Shown here: positions 1 through 8,865 of the stretch, piece by piece | Layout of the letters: each line of letters starts with the position of its first letter | Position numbering within the stretch: the first letter of the stretch is position 1 | Assembly (NCBI GenBank): GCA_002421845.1 | Contig: DISL01000030.1 | Span: 1 to 49,844, forward strand | Length of the DNA: 49,844 nt | From: Epsilonproteobacteria bacterium UBA6211 | GTDB lineage: Bacteria > Campylobacterota > Campylobacteria > Campylobacterales > Arcobacteraceae | Reading direction: 5' to 3' | Notes under the pieces: generated by a model | Database searches by the model: none | Seen by the model: only the letters and a program-made list of their open reading frames with translations | Told to the model about the DNA's origin: nothing | Program-made: the position numbers and the translations under genes

Positions 1-1113
1 ATGATGATGATGGGTGAACACTTCATGGGCGAGTTACCTTTCAAACACATCTATCTTCATGCTCTAGTAAGAGATGAAACAGGTGCTAAGATGAGCAAAT
101 CAAAAGGAAATGTTATAGACCCTCTTGATATGGTAGAAGAGTTTTCGGCTGATATAGTTAGATTTTCCCTTGCATACTTGACCGTACAAGGAAGAGATAT
201 AAAACTAGGAAGAAAACATCTTGAGCTTTATAGAAACTTTACAAACAAGCTTTATAACGCATCAAACTTCTTACTAATGAACGAAAGTAGTTTCAAAGAC
301 CTAAAAGATATGGAGATAAAATCAACACTCGGTAAGTATATGTTAAGTCGTCTTTCAGTAGCGACAGATGAGGTAAGGGACAACCTTGATAACTACAGAT
401 TCAATGACGCTGCAAATGCGATATACAAATTCGTATGGATGGAGTTTTGTGACTGGGGTATTGAGTACAGCAAAGCAGAAAAATCAAGCGTAGCTGAACT
501 TGGGGCGATATTCAAAGAGACTTTGAAGCTAGTATCACCTTTTATGCCTTTTATCGCTGATTATCTATACCACAAACTAAGTGGAACTACTCTTGAAGAG
601 GGCAAATCGGTAATGATTATGAACTATCCAAAAGAGCTTCCGGTGGATAAGGCTTCAATAGAGCAGTTTGCAGTAATAGAAGAGGCTATAGTAGCTATTA
701 GAAGAGCAAAAGTTATCATAGATATGGGTAATAGCAAGATAGATTTGGCATATATCAAACTAGGCGTAGATTTGGATACAAATGCTATCAAACCTTTTAT
801 CCAAAAACTTGCTAAGGTAGAAAATATAGAGTTCGTAACTGCTAAAGTGAAAAGCAAATGTATCACTGATGTAAGTACAAACCTAGAGGTTTATATCCCG
901 ACAGATAGTATAGACCTAAGTGCAATCAAAGACAAACTAAGCAAACAAAAAGCAAAACTAGAAGCTGAAATAAATAAGCTATCAAATATGCTAAATAACG
1001 AAAAATTCGTAGCAAACGCACCTGCACAGGTTCTTGAAACAAATAGAACCGCTTTAAGCGAAGCACAAAGTAAGTTTGAAAAGGTAGAGGCTGAACTAAA
1101 AAGCTTTGAGTAG
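1..1113 (+). CDS. valS: Valyl-tRNA synthetase, C-terminal part (5' end cut by window)
   Basis: This enzyme charges tRNA-Val with valine in the cytoplasm. The 370 visible residues are the C-terminal part of a protein that is usually about 870-880 residues; the ATG at base 1 is an internal methionine (the run MMMMGEHFMGE is part of the class I catalytic domain), not the start. The KMSKS signature is at residues 30-34. It is followed by the anticodon-binding helical domain (about 60-220), and a Lys/Glu-rich helical C-terminus (about 300-370) that fits the coiled-coil tRNA-binding arm. The frame is intact to a TAG stop that lies inside a strong intrinsic terminator, so valS does not obviously read into the next operon. 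Identification is secure from KMSKS and its context; nothing odd is seen. Confidence 0.96.
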   Translation: MMMMGEHFMGELPFKHIYLHALVRDETGAKMSKSKGNVIDPLDMVEEFSADIVRFSLAYLTVQGRDIKLGRKHLELYRNFTNKLYNASNFLLMNESSFKDLKDMEIKSTLGKYMLSRLSVATDEVRDNLDNYRFNDAANAIYKFVWMEFCDWGIEYSKAEKSSVAELGAIFKETLKLVSPFMPFIADYLYHKLSGTTLEEGKSVMIMNYPKELPVDKASIEQFAVIEEAIVAIRRAKVIIDMGNSKIDLAYIKLGVDLDTNAIKPFIQKLAKVENIEFVTAKVKSKCITDVSTNLEVYIPTDSIDLSAIKDKLSKQKAKLEAEINKLSNMLNNEKFVANAPAQVLETNRTALSEAQSKFEKVEAELKSFE

Positions 1114-1132
1114 GGATACTCAGGGCTTTTTT
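1098..1132 (+). terminator. Intrinsic terminator of valS
   Basis: A 15-bp stem (1098-1112 pairing with 1117-1131, two G-U wobbles, no mismatch) closes on a GGGA tetraloop. The 3' arm ends in a T run and another T run follows at 1135-1140. The valS stop codon at 1111-1113 sits in the left arm and loop. This isolates the downstream operon and makes an upstream start at 1131 for the next gene unlikely. Confidence 0.9.
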
Positions 1133-1169
1133 GCTTTTTTATACAACTGATATTTCAAAAGGTTGCACT

Positions 1170-2186
1170 ATGGAACATAATCTAACTATCCAAGATGAAA
1201 TGACTGAATTTTTACTCTACACAACCCCAAATCAAAATATAAAAGTCGAAGTTTTTTTACATAATGAAAGTTTGTGGCTTACGCAAGAGAGAATTGCGGA
1301 GCTTTTTGGGGTAGATAGAACGGTAATAACAAAACATATCAAAAATATCTATAATGAACAAGAACTTCAAGAAGATTCAACAAGTGCAAAAATTGCACAA
1401 GTTCAAATCGAAGGTAATAGAACAGTAAAAAGAGCCGTTAAATACTATAACCTTGATGCTATCATAGCTGTAGGATACAGGGTAAACTCACTCAAAGCTA
1501 CACAGTTTCGTATCTGGGCTACAAATATATTAAAAGAGTACATCATCAAGGGTTTTGCTATGGATGATGAGCGGATGAAAAACGGTAGATTTTTTGGTAA
1601 GGATTACTTTAGAGAATTACTAGAAAGAGTCCGTTCAATCCGTGCTAGTGAGCGAAGAATTTATCAACAAGTTACGGATATATTTGCTGAGTGTTGCATA
1701 GATTATGACAAAAAAAGCGATACCGCCAAAAACTTTTATGCAAATATACAAAACAAATTCCATTTTGCTATCACTGGACAAACCGCAGCTGAAATAGTAT
1801 ATAAAGAAGCCGATAAACAAAAGCCTTTTATGGGGCTAAAAACTTGGAAAAATGCACCGGATGGAAGAATACTCAAATCAGATACAACCATAGTCAAAAA
1901 CTATTTGAGTGAAGAAGAAATCAAAAAACTAGAGCGAACTATATCAGCGTATTTTGATTATATTGAAAATCAAATCGAACAAAGAAAAACATTTACAATG
2001 GAACAGTTAGAAAATAGCGTCAATAAATTTCTTGATTTTAACGACTACAAAGTTTTGGACGGTTTTGGAAGCATCTCCCACAAAATGGCAGAAGAAAAAG
2101 CATTTGGGGAGTATGATGAGTTTAATAAAGTCCAAAAAATTGAATCAGATTTCGATAAAGAGCTTAAAAAAATGATAAGAGGCTAA
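1170..2186 (+). CDS. RhuM family protein, first gene of a putative defence operon
   Basis: A 338-residue protein resembling the RhuM (virulence RhuM) family, whose biochemical role is not settled. Residues about 20-110 contain an HTH-like segment (WLTQERIAELFGVDRTVITK, then HIKNI), followed by the family hallmarks YNLDAIIAVGYRV, TQFRIWATNILKEY and IIKGFAMDDERM. The C-terminal half is helical and charged. The first ATG of the frame, at 1131, lies within the valS terminator; the ATG at 1170 gives the usual family N-terminus, so it is preferred, though no strong ribosome-binding site is visible. The stop is one base before the next ATG, so it is almost certainly co-transcribed with the ATPase and HNH genes. 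RhuM genes are often found in restriction or defence islands. A role as regulator or effector of this operon is inference. Confidence 0.85.
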   Translation: MEHNLTIQDEMTEFLLYTTPNQNIKVEVFLHNESLWLTQERIAELFGVDRTVITKHIKNIYNEQELQEDSTSAKIAQVQIEGNRTVKRAVKYYNLDAIIAVGYRVNSLKATQFRIWATNILKEYIIKGFAMDDERMKNGRFFGKDYFRELLERVRSIRASERRIYQQVTDIFAECCIDYDKKSDTAKNFYANIQNKFHFAITGQTAAEIVYKEADKQKPFMGLKTWKNAPDGRILKSDTTIVKNYLSEEEIKKLERTISAYFDYIENQIEQRKTFTMEQLENSVNKFLDFNDYKVLDGFGSISHKMAEEKAFGEYDEFNKVQKIESDFDKELKKMIRG

Positions 2187-2187
2187 A

Positions 2188-4047
2188 ATGGAACTTGTTT
2201 ATTTATGGGTTGAAAAGTATAAAAATATTGAAAATCAGGGGTTTAATTTTAGTCCGAGGTTTGAGTGTGAGTTTTTTCCTGAATATGATGAAAATAAAAA
2301 ACTAAAAGATAATTGTAAATTAGAAATAAAACCGAAAGAATATACTAGTATTTTTCCTGATAATATCAATGTAACTGCTATTGTTGGGGAGAATGGGAGT
2401 GGGAAGAGTAGTGTAATTGAAGCTATAATAAGTAGAGGACTTGGAAAAAAAATATTAGTATTAAATATAAATGGCAAATTTTATTATCAGTCAAATGTTA
2501 CTTTTAATTCTAATATATTCATAGAAGAACTAGAAAATTCATATCTTACTGAATTTGAAACTGACTATGAAGGTGAATATAGCATGGGATATATAACATT
2601 TGATTTATTCAAAGAAAAATTTATCCAAACTTTAAGTCACAATGAAGACAATTTTTTATCAATTAAAGATGTAGATGAACATATTTTTTCATATGAGAAT
2701 TTATTCTTTAATATAGTATTAGATTATAATTCAAATAATGGATTGGATTTAAATTATAAGAAATATAATATAAATAAGATTTTATTAATGCTATTAAAAA
2801 GCAATATAGAATTAACTGTATACAAGCCTATGAAAATAAGTTTTGAATTAAAAGGTTTTTTGTTAAATAATGCAAAAACATTTAATATTCCTGAAATTTA
2901 TGATGATGTTAAAGATTGGAATCAACGATACTATGATATAAAATCTTTAAATGAATTGGCAAAAAAGTTTTATTTATATAATACAAAAGAATTTAATGTA
3001 GAGGTATTGTTTTATCTTTTTATGATAATGAAATATTTATCTTTAGAACAAGAGGAAGCATATTTTTTATTGAAAGAGAATGGTTTTAGTTTTTTATTAG
3101 ACAAACATAATGATGATAATCAAATACTTGAAGACCTTAGAATGGCATATAATAATTTAGAGGATTATTTAGAATGTAAAGATTATTTTTATTATGATAA
3201 TTATAATATGAAAACTAAACTTAAAGATATAATAACTCAAGAGAATATAAATTATTTAAAATTATTTTTTAATACTAAGTCTATTATGATTACAATAAAT
3301 CAAAATGTAAATATTGATTTACTGCTTTTTTTAAATAAAATAGGGTTCATAAATATTGATTTTATTGATGAGTTAGGATGTGATTTTTATAGCTTAAGTC
3401 AAGGAGAAAGAACATATTGTATATTAGAATTGTTGATTAAAAATAAAATAAAAAATACTAAAGAAAGCAATATAATATTTTTATTAGATGAAGTTGATAT
3501 TAGTTTTAATCCTAATTGGCAAAAAAGAATAATTTCAAATTTAAATAGTACATTTAATAATTATAAGAATAAGAAATTTCATATTATAATTACTTCACAT
3601 TCTTCATTTATCTTATCAGACTTGCCAAAAGAAAATGTGATTTTTTTAAAAAAAGATGAAATTGGCAACTGTAAAAATGTAACAAAAGAGATAAATATAA
3701 AAACTTTCGGAGCAAATATACACACTTTACTTTCTCACGGATTTTTTATGAGTGATGGGCTTATGGGTGAGTTTGCGAAATGGAAAATTGAAGAGATAAA
3801 AAGATGTTATGAATTGGTACAGAAATTAAAAAGTAGAATTGAATCTCAACCAAAAACAAAAACTGTTGCTAAAAGTTCATATGAGAGAAGAAAAAAGAGA
3901 TTCAAAAATATCCAATCACTCATCGGTGAACCATTTTTACAAACTATTATTAAAAACTATTTAGATGAATTAGATATTTTATTTTATGGTAAAAACCAAT
4001 TTTTAGATAAAGAAATAAAACGATTACAAGCTTTGAAAGATAGTTAA
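2188..4047 (+). CDS. ABC/AAA ATPase, PtuA-like (Septu-type defence)
   Basis: A 619-residue cytosolic P-loop ATPase of the SMC/ABC-like class used in many phage-defence systems. Walker A is GENGSGKSS at residues 67-75, an ABC-type signature LSQGE lies at 403-407, Walker B ends at D434-E435, and a switch histidine is H471 in TSHSS. A large, very AT-rich and divergent helical insertion separates Walker A from the signature. Near the C-terminus, IGEPFLQ followed by a helical segment resembles the tail of ATPases paired with HNH nucleases. It lies 1 bp after the RhuM gene and 1 bp before the HNH gene, which is the PtuA-PtuB arrangement of Septu. The base composition is visibly AT-richer than the flanking valS and signalling genes, suggesting transfer. 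No reverse transcriptase is nearby, so a PtuAB retron is unlikely. Confidence 0.82.
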   Translation: MELVYLWVEKYKNIENQGFNFSPRFECEFFPEYDENKKLKDNCKLEIKPKEYTSIFPDNINVTAIVGENGSGKSSVIEAIISRGLGKKILVLNINGKFYYQSNVTFNSNIFIEELENSYLTEFETDYEGEYSMGYITFDLFKEKFIQTLSHNEDNFLSIKDVDEHIFSYENLFFNIVLDYNSNNGLDLNYKKYNINKILLMLLKSNIELTVYKPMKISFELKGFLLNNAKTFNIPEIYDDVKDWNQRYYDIKSLNELAKKFYLYNTKEFNVEVLFYLFMIMKYLSLEQEEAYFLLKENGFSFLLDKHNDDNQILEDLRMAYNNLEDYLECKDYFYYDNYNMKTKLKDIITQENINYLKLFFNTKSIMITINQNVNIDLLLFLNKIGFINIDFIDELGCDFYSLSQGERTYCILELLIKNKIKNTKESNIIFLLDEVDISFNPNWQKRIISNLNSTFNNYKNKKFHIIITSHSSFILSDLPKENVIFLKKDEIGNCKNVTKEINIKTFGANIHTLLSHGFFMSDGLMGEFAKWKIEEIKRCYELVQKLKSRIESQPKTKTVAKSSYERRKKRFKNIQSLIGEPFLQTIIKNYLDELDILFYGKNQFLDKEIKRLQALKDS

Positions 4048-4048
4048 T

Positions 4049-4975
4049 ATGACAAAATTAATTTATAATAATTATTTGAAAGTTAGAGATTTTAATATAG
4101 ATGAAGAGTACTACAAATTATTTAAAGATAAAGAGACTCAATTTGAAGAATTAAAAACTAAATCTCCTTATGATATTTTATTTAGTGATATTGAATTTAA
4201 AGATATTATATTTTTTGATAAATTAATAATTCAAACTATTGAATCAAGAATAAATATACAATCACACATTACTCCAAGTCTTAGAGAAGATATAAGAGTA
4301 GAACTTCAAAGAATATTTAATTATGAAGGCTATAATCAAAGCAAGAAAATAACTCCATTTTTCACAAATAATTTTAACTTCAGAACTTGTTTTTATTGTA
4401 ATAAAGATTTCATAAATAACTTTGAAGAAAATACAGATAAACTAGTCTCAACTTTTCAACTTGACCATTTTTATGATAAAGGCACTTATCCATATTTAGC
4501 ACTTAGTTTTTATAATTTTATCCCATCTTGCCCCACTTGTAACTCTTCAAAAGTAAAAGGGACTCAAAACTGTTTTGGAACTTGTATTGCACCAAACGAC
4601 AAAAACTTTGATTTTGAAAACAAAGTAAAATTCAAACTATTTTTAGACACAAAGTGTAAAAACTTACACATAAAAGATAAAGATGATATTGATATACCTT
4701 TAAAAGAGCAATTTACAGATGAGTACGATAAATATATAGAAGTTTTTAAATTAAACGAACGATACAAAGCCCACAAAGATATAGTTTATGAGATGATAAC
4801 AAAAGCTGAACTTTACCCAGAAAGTAGGCTGAAAGAGTTGCAAGATTTGACTGGTGTTCCTTTTCAACAAATCAAAAAAGATATTTTTAATCTTATAGAT
4901 GAAAACGATGATTTATCAAAGAAACCTTTTTCAAAACTTATAAAAGACATCAGCGAAGAGCTAGGACTATTATAA
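4049..4975 (+). CDS. HNH endonuclease, PtuB-like (Septu-type defence)
   Basis: A 308-residue protein with a metal-bound HNH nuclease core in its middle third. The first zinc-knuckle pair is C114-F-Y-C117, the catalytic region contains D139-H140 (LDHFYDKG), and the second pair is C161-P-T-C164 followed by N165 (PSCPTCNSSK). This Cys4 arrangement is what PtuB-type and related defence HNH nucleases use to bind a structural metal around the beta-beta-alpha active site. The flanking N-terminal (1-105) and C-terminal (about 180-308) parts are helical and not recognised; they may contact the ATPase. The gene starts 1 bp after the ATPase stop, so the two proteins are expected to be made together and act as a complex cleaving nucleic acid. 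It is the last gene of the operon; hairpins follow. Confidence 0.84.
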   Translation: MTKLIYNNYLKVRDFNIDEEYYKLFKDKETQFEELKTKSPYDILFSDIEFKDIIFFDKLIIQTIESRINIQSHITPSLREDIRVELQRIFNYEGYNQSKKITPFFTNNFNFRTCFYCNKDFINNFEENTDKLVSTFQLDHFYDKGTYPYLALSFYNFIPSCPTCNSSKVKGTQNCFGTCIAPNDKNFDFENKVKFKLFLDTKCKNLHIKDKDDIDIPLKEQFTDEYDKYIEVFKLNERYKAHKDIVYEMITKAELYPESRLKELQDLTGVPFQQIKKDIFNLIDENDDLSKKPFSKLIKDISEELGLL

Positions 4976-5309
4976 ATACTATCTTACGGAACGCCAGATT
5001 CATCCGGTATCATTTAAGACAAGCCCGACTAAAGTCGGGGTTCCTTTATCCCCATGGTGCTATTATAACTCCTTGCACCGATTTTTTACGCAACTTTTTT
5101 TAAAAAAAGTGGCATTACTTTTGATTGTTTAATATTAATATAGTTTTCTAAAAAGTAAAGTGTCACAAAGAGGGATATTGTATTGCCAAAGGCAATAATT
5201 TTGATTTGAAGAATTGTTAGAAAAGGAAAGTTAAAGTATCATATTTTGAGAAATTTGTCATAAACTGCATCCTCTGAATTATTCCATACAGATTCTAGTG
5301 TCTAGTGTA
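4976..5309. other. Intergenic region with hairpins between two operons
   Basis: No gene is seen in these 334 bp. A GC-rich hairpin lies at 5024-5039 (CCCGAC, loop TAAA, GTCGGG), but it has no following T run. A perfect 18-bp palindrome, ACTTTTTTTAAAAAAAGT, is at 5093-5110 and could end transcription from both sides (HNH operon on plus, diguanylate cyclase on minus). A weaker pair GGTGC/GCACC (5056-5060, 5085-5089) is followed by six T. A short direct repeat CTAGTGT lies near 5294-5308. Confidence 0.6.
5093..5110. terminator. Possible bidirectional terminator palindrome
   Basis: The perfect palindrome ACTTTTTTTAAAAAAAGT lies between two converging operons. Its A/T runs would supply a U tract whichever strand is transcribed. 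It is entirely A/T in the core, so stem stability is modest. Confidence 0.45.
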
Positions 5310-6194
5310 TTAGTTCTCAACTTTCACAACATCATTACGTTTTACTTTTGCAAAATACAAGGCTGTATCAACTCGTTTTAAGCAACTAGCTATGCTATCT
5401 TCATTAGTCAGTTCAGATACTCCTGCACTTATCGTGACAGGAGGTAGTTCTTTATCTACATAAGACTCTATATCTTTACGTAACTCTTCTGCTTTGGAAT
5501 AGGCATCGTTTATGTTTGTTCTAGGTAGTAATATAATAAATTCCTCGCCGCCCCAACGAGCAAAAACATCATTGATACGTAACTTGTTTTTTATTATTCC
5601 TACTATAGCTATTAATACAAGATCACCGGTTAGATGTCCATATGTATCATTGACTTTTTTAAAGTGATCTAAGTCTATTAGGATGACGGAAAGATTATCG
5701 CCGTATCTTTTTTTGTTTTCAAACTCTTTTAAAAACAATTCATCGAATTTTTGTCTATTGAATATTTTTGTTAGATGGTCATGATATGCAAAATATTCAT
5801 ATTCGTTTTTTTTGGCAATATATGTAGTAATATCATTAAAAACAACAATATATTCAGACTCATTTTCTATTTTTTTTAAAGTTATTTCAAAATCAATCAA
5901 ATCATTGTTGATATTTTTTATGGATACTATACGACTTACTTCCGGTTTTGAAAAAAGATAGTCAGTCCAATATTCACCATCTTTTATATCAGATAGTACG
6001 AAAAAGCCGTTATTTTTTATAAAAAGATTTGCTACGGCACCATAAATAGTATGGAATTCTTCTATTGATGAAAGAGCAAAAAAATCTAAAAATGCTTTGT
6101 TTGCACCCTTTAAATTGTTTTCACTCATAATAATAACAGGATTCGGAATAATATTAATCACAGAAAATATTTGACTATCTATATTATGTTTCAT
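5310..6194 (-). CDS. PAS-GGDEF diguanylate cyclase
   Basis: A 294-residue cytoplasmic enzyme predicted to make cyclic di-GMP from two GTP. Residues 1-127 look like a PAS sensor domain (IIPNPVIIMSENNLKGANKAF start; VVFNDIT end). The GGDEF domain covers about 136-294: HDHLTKIFNRQKF, the metal-binding IDLDHFKKVNDTYGH, and the catalytic GGEEF at 215-219. An inhibitory-site RxxD (R206-I-N-D209) lies exactly five residues before GGEEF, so product feedback inhibition is expected. No transmembrane segment or receiver domain is present. It is third in a minus-strand run after a PhnD-like lipoprotein and a histidine kinase, 42 bp downstream of the kinase, which suggests it belongs to the same signalling unit; direct coupling to the kinase is inference because there is no receiver domain here. 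Confidence 0.9.
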   Translation of the reverse strand: MKHNIDSQIFSVINIIPNPVIIMSENNLKGANKAFLDFFALSSIEEFHTIYGAVANLFIKNNGFFVLSDIKDGEYWTDYLFSKPEVSRIVSIKNINNDLIDFEITLKKIENESEYIVVFNDITTYIAKKNEYEYFAYHDHLTKIFNRQKFDELFLKEFENKKRYGDNLSVILIDLDHFKKVNDTYGHLTGDLVLIAIVGIIKNKLRINDVFARWGGEEFIILLPRTNINDAYSKAEELRKDIESYVDKELPPVTISAGVSELTNEDSIASCLKRVDTALYFAKVKRNDVVKVEN

Positions 6195-6236
6195 AATGTA
6201 AGTATATCATATTTTAGATTATCTCATATAATAAGA

Positions 6237-7838
6237 TTAACTATTTTGCTCAACCACAGGAAAACTTATCGTAAAACAAGCACCTTGACCATATTCATCT
6301 CTTATATTTTTGAGTTTTATATTACCATTGAAATGATTTTGGATGATTTGTGTACTCATATATAGCCCAAGTCCAGTACCTTGCGATTGATGTTTGGTAG
6401 TGAAATATGGGTCAAAAATCTTTTCCATAAACTCTTTTGGTACGCCACCTGCATTATCTTTGATAGTGATGACTATATTGTGTTTTTCTTTTGAAAGATT
6501 TAGCGATACTTGTTTGTTCTCATGATTGCCGTGAACTAGGGCATCTTTTGCATTTGAAAAGATATTTAACAAAACTTGTGCAAGTAGATTTTCACTACCG
6601 AAAGTTTCTATTTTGTCATCTAGTTTTACGTTTAGATTGATAAAGTTATTATCATAAGAAGCCTTGATGATACTTATAGTATCGGTTATCGTTTGTGCCA
6701 CGTTAAAAAGTTTTTTCGGTTGGTCTTTTCTGAAGAAATTCCGGAAGTTTTCTATGGTATTTGTCAAAAATTGAGCACTTTTGATAACTACGTCATTTGT
6801 CTCTTTTATATCGTTTGGTTCTAAAATTCCAAATTCATCTTTGAGTTGAAGTCCACTTACCGCCGATGTTATGGCACTTAGCGGTTGACGCCATTGGTGA
6901 GCTATGTTTCCTATCATTTCACCGAGTGCCGCAAGGCGTGATTGTTGTTGTAAAATGACATCTTTTTGTCTGTTTTTCTCCACCTCTTGGGCTACTTTTA
7001 ATTCTAGGTTTTCATTGAGGATATTTAGCTCTTTTGTTCTTTCTTGTACTATCCTTTCTAGGTTTTGGTTGAGTTCTAGTATAGCTTTTTCGTTGCGTTC
7101 TTTGGCTTCTATCATCTCATTGAACTCTTTTGATAGAACTTGAATCTCTTGTACCACGTCTTCGTCTGCTTTGACGTTTGTTTCACCTGCTTTGATTTTT
7201 TTGGTGACATCTATGAGGTTATATATGTTTTTTGTTAGGGCATTGGCACTTGTATAGGCAAAACCTATGGCAAGTATAATAGCAATAATAGTAAATATAA
7301 GAAACTCTTGTCTGATACTATGCAATGAATTAACCCAATAAATATTATCCATCCTATTTCTTACATATCCTATTAGTTGGTCTTTGTATAAAATAGGTGA
7401 AGCTACTTCAATGAAATGCGTATCGTCATTCATATATTTTCTGATAATTTCAAACTTTTTTGTTTGGCTCTTTATATGCTTTACACTTGTTTCATCTACT
7501 ATGTATTGACCAACTTTTGAGTTGTCCGTATGAGCTAGGATTTTGCCGTTTAAATCCAATACCATAACGTATATTTCATCTTTGTTTTGAGATACCGAGT
7601 CAACAACCTCTTGCAACCCTATATAATCCCCCGCCATAACCCAAACGGAGCTATTACTAGCAAGTAGATTGGTACGGTTTTTTGCTTGATTTATACTAGC
7701 TTCATCAAGGAAATTTTTTTGTTTTTCAAGTACGTTAAACGATAACAACAAAAACATAAAAAGGGTCAAAAACGTTATACCTAGTATCAACTGTCTTTTA
7801 ATACTATAATTCCAAAAATCTAATATTTTACTTATCAT
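6237..7838 (-). CDS. Membrane sensor histidine kinase
   Basis: A 533-residue two-component sensor kinase of the inner membrane. A transmembrane helix at about 17-34 and another at about 178-198 bracket a periplasmic Cache-like sensor (MVLDLNGKILAHTD, VGQYIVDE). A HAMP-type linker (about 199-250) and a long coiled coil (about 245-300) follow. The phospho-acceptor is H314 in NIAHQWRQPLS, the HQWRQPL type common in Campylobacterota. The ATPase domain has the N box NIFSNAKDAL (425-434), G1 DNAGG (461-465), an F box FDPYFTTK and G2 GTGLGLY (488-494). Its start overlaps the end of the PhnD-like gene by 11 bp, so the lipoprotein is probably its periplasmic ligand-binding partner, as AioX is for AioS. 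No response regulator lies in the operon. Confidence 0.93.
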   Translation of the reverse strand: MISKILDFWNYSIKRQLILGITFLTLFMFLLLSFNVLEKQKNFLDEASINQAKNRTNLLASNSSVWVMAGDYIGLQEVVDSVSQNKDEIYVMVLDLNGKILAHTDNSKVGQYIVDETSVKHIKSQTKKFEIIRKYMNDDTHFIEVASPILYKDQLIGYVRNRMDNIYWVNSLHSIRQEFLIFTIIAIILAIGFAYTSANALTKNIYNLIDVTKKIKAGETNVKADEDVVQEIQVLSKEFNEMIEAKERNEKAILELNQNLERIVQERTKELNILNENLELKVAQEVEKNRQKDVILQQQSRLAALGEMIGNIAHQWRQPLSAITSAVSGLQLKDEFGILEPNDIKETNDVVIKSAQFLTNTIENFRNFFRKDQPKKLFNVAQTITDTISIIKASYDNNFINLNVKLDDKIETFGSENLLAQVLLNIFSNAKDALVHGNHENKQVSLNLSKEKHNIVITIKDNAGGVPKEFMEKIFDPYFTTKHQSQGTGLGLYMSTQIIQNHFNGNIKLKNIRDEYGQGACFTISFPVVEQNS

Positions 7839-8754
7839 TATTTAACCTAATAGGGCGTATCTCTTTTTCAAATTTTTCCAAAAAGACTCTTACTGATTCA
7901 TATGTAGTATCATCTGCTTTTTCAAACTTACTAAGTTCCATCGGTTTTAAGATAGCTTTACCTTCTTCACTAAGGTGTAGATTGAATATCAAAGATGCTA
8001 TCTTAGCCACCAAAACAGGGTCTATGTCGTTTCTAGCTACAAGCCAATTGTTTGGTAAAGGGTCTGTTTCCCAGATGATTTCAACTTCTTGTGCAACCTC
8101 TGGTCGTTCTTTGATAAATGCTATCCAAGGTGGCGGCCATGTGGCAGCTGCAGCTGATTCTTTTAGAAAAACATTCATTATAGAAGATTCTTGGGAACCT
8201 ACATAGAGGTTTTTTATATCTTTGTTTATATCTATTCCATTGTCATGTAAAAATCTCTGTGGCATCATCGTAGCTGCTAGAGCCGTTGGGGCAGGGTAGC
8301 TTACGCTTTTGCCTTTCAAGTCGGATACTTTTTTGATGCCTGAATCTTTGCGTACTAGAATAATACCTTTGAAATTATGGTCATCTCCCATTTTACCGAA
8401 TATTACATATCCGTGTTCCGTGGATTGGACTGTTTGGTATGGGTTTGGAAGAGAAAAATCAAAATGACCGGAAAACAATTTTTTATCATATTCTGCGTAG
8501 TTTGTAGATGCTTCAAGGACTATTTTTACATCTTTTAGATGTGAGTTTAGGTAGTCAACTAGTGGTTGATAAACTTCAAATAACCTTTTTGGGTTGTGTA
8601 ATGGGTGAATCCCAAAAATATATGTTTGATTTTTGATGGCAGGTTTGTTTGAATACTCTATCGTGTATATATCTTCTTTGGATTTATCACATCCATAAAA
8701 GATAATAGAAATAAAAAGTAACAAAATTAGTTTGAAAAAGATATTTAATTTCAT
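7828..8754 (-). CDS. PhnD-like periplasmic substrate-binding lipoprotein
   Basis: A 308-residue lipoprotein of the phosphate/phosphonate-binding (PhnD/AioX) family. The N-terminus is a lipoprotein signal: charged start, hydrophobic helix, and lipobox FYGC with C22. The mature part shows the type 2 periplasmic-binding fold pattern: FGIHPLHNPKRLFEVYQPLVDYLN, then DFSLPNPYQTVQ, then DLKGKSVSYPAPTALAATMMPQRFL. No transporter permease or ATPase is adjacent. Instead the gene overlaps a sensor kinase, and a diguanylate cyclase follows, so it more likely acts as the sensory subunit of the kinase than in uptake. The ligand cannot be told from sequence; phosphonate, phosphite, arsenite or another oxyanion are candidates by family precedent. 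Confidence 0.86.
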   Translation of the reverse strand: MKLNIFFKLILLLFISIIFYGCDKSKEDIYTIEYSNKPAIKNQTYIFGIHPLHNPKRLFEVYQPLVDYLNSHLKDVKIVLEASTNYAEYDKKLFSGHFDFSLPNPYQTVQSTEHGYVIFGKMGDDHNFKGIILVRKDSGIKKVSDLKGKSVSYPAPTALAATMMPQRFLHDNGIDINKDIKNLYVGSQESSIMNVFLKESAAAATWPPPWIAFIKERPEVAQEVEIIWETDPLPNNWLVARNDIDPVLVAKIASLIFNLHLSEEGKAILKPMELSKFEKADDTTYESVRVFLEKFEKEIRPIRLNNDK

Positions 8755-8817
8755 GGGAATTACTTATAATAAAATATCTTCATTATATCATAAATAACTC
8801 CAAAATTGATAAGGAAA

Positions 8818-8852
8818 TGTAATATAAGAATCTAACAAATTCTTATATTACA
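8818..8852 (-). terminator. AT-rich hairpin after the rhodanese gene
   Basis: A perfect 14-bp inverted repeat (8818-8831 and 8839-8852) with a 7-base loop begins 13 bp beyond the rhodanese stop, reading on the minus strand. Only a short T run (TTTCC) follows, so it may be a weak terminator or an mRNA-stabilising 3' hairpin separating the rhodanese gene from the PhnD-like gene. Confidence 0.5.
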
Positions 8853-8865
8853 CTATAAGTAACAT

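Noticed and set aside
1131..1169. Upstream start for the RhuM gene
   Set aside because: The codons lie in or just after the valS terminator and add a tail unlike the family; the ATG at 1170 fits better.
2188..4975. Retron with PtuAB effectors
   Set aside because: No reverse transcriptase gene or structured ncRNA is visible next to the ATPase and HNH genes.
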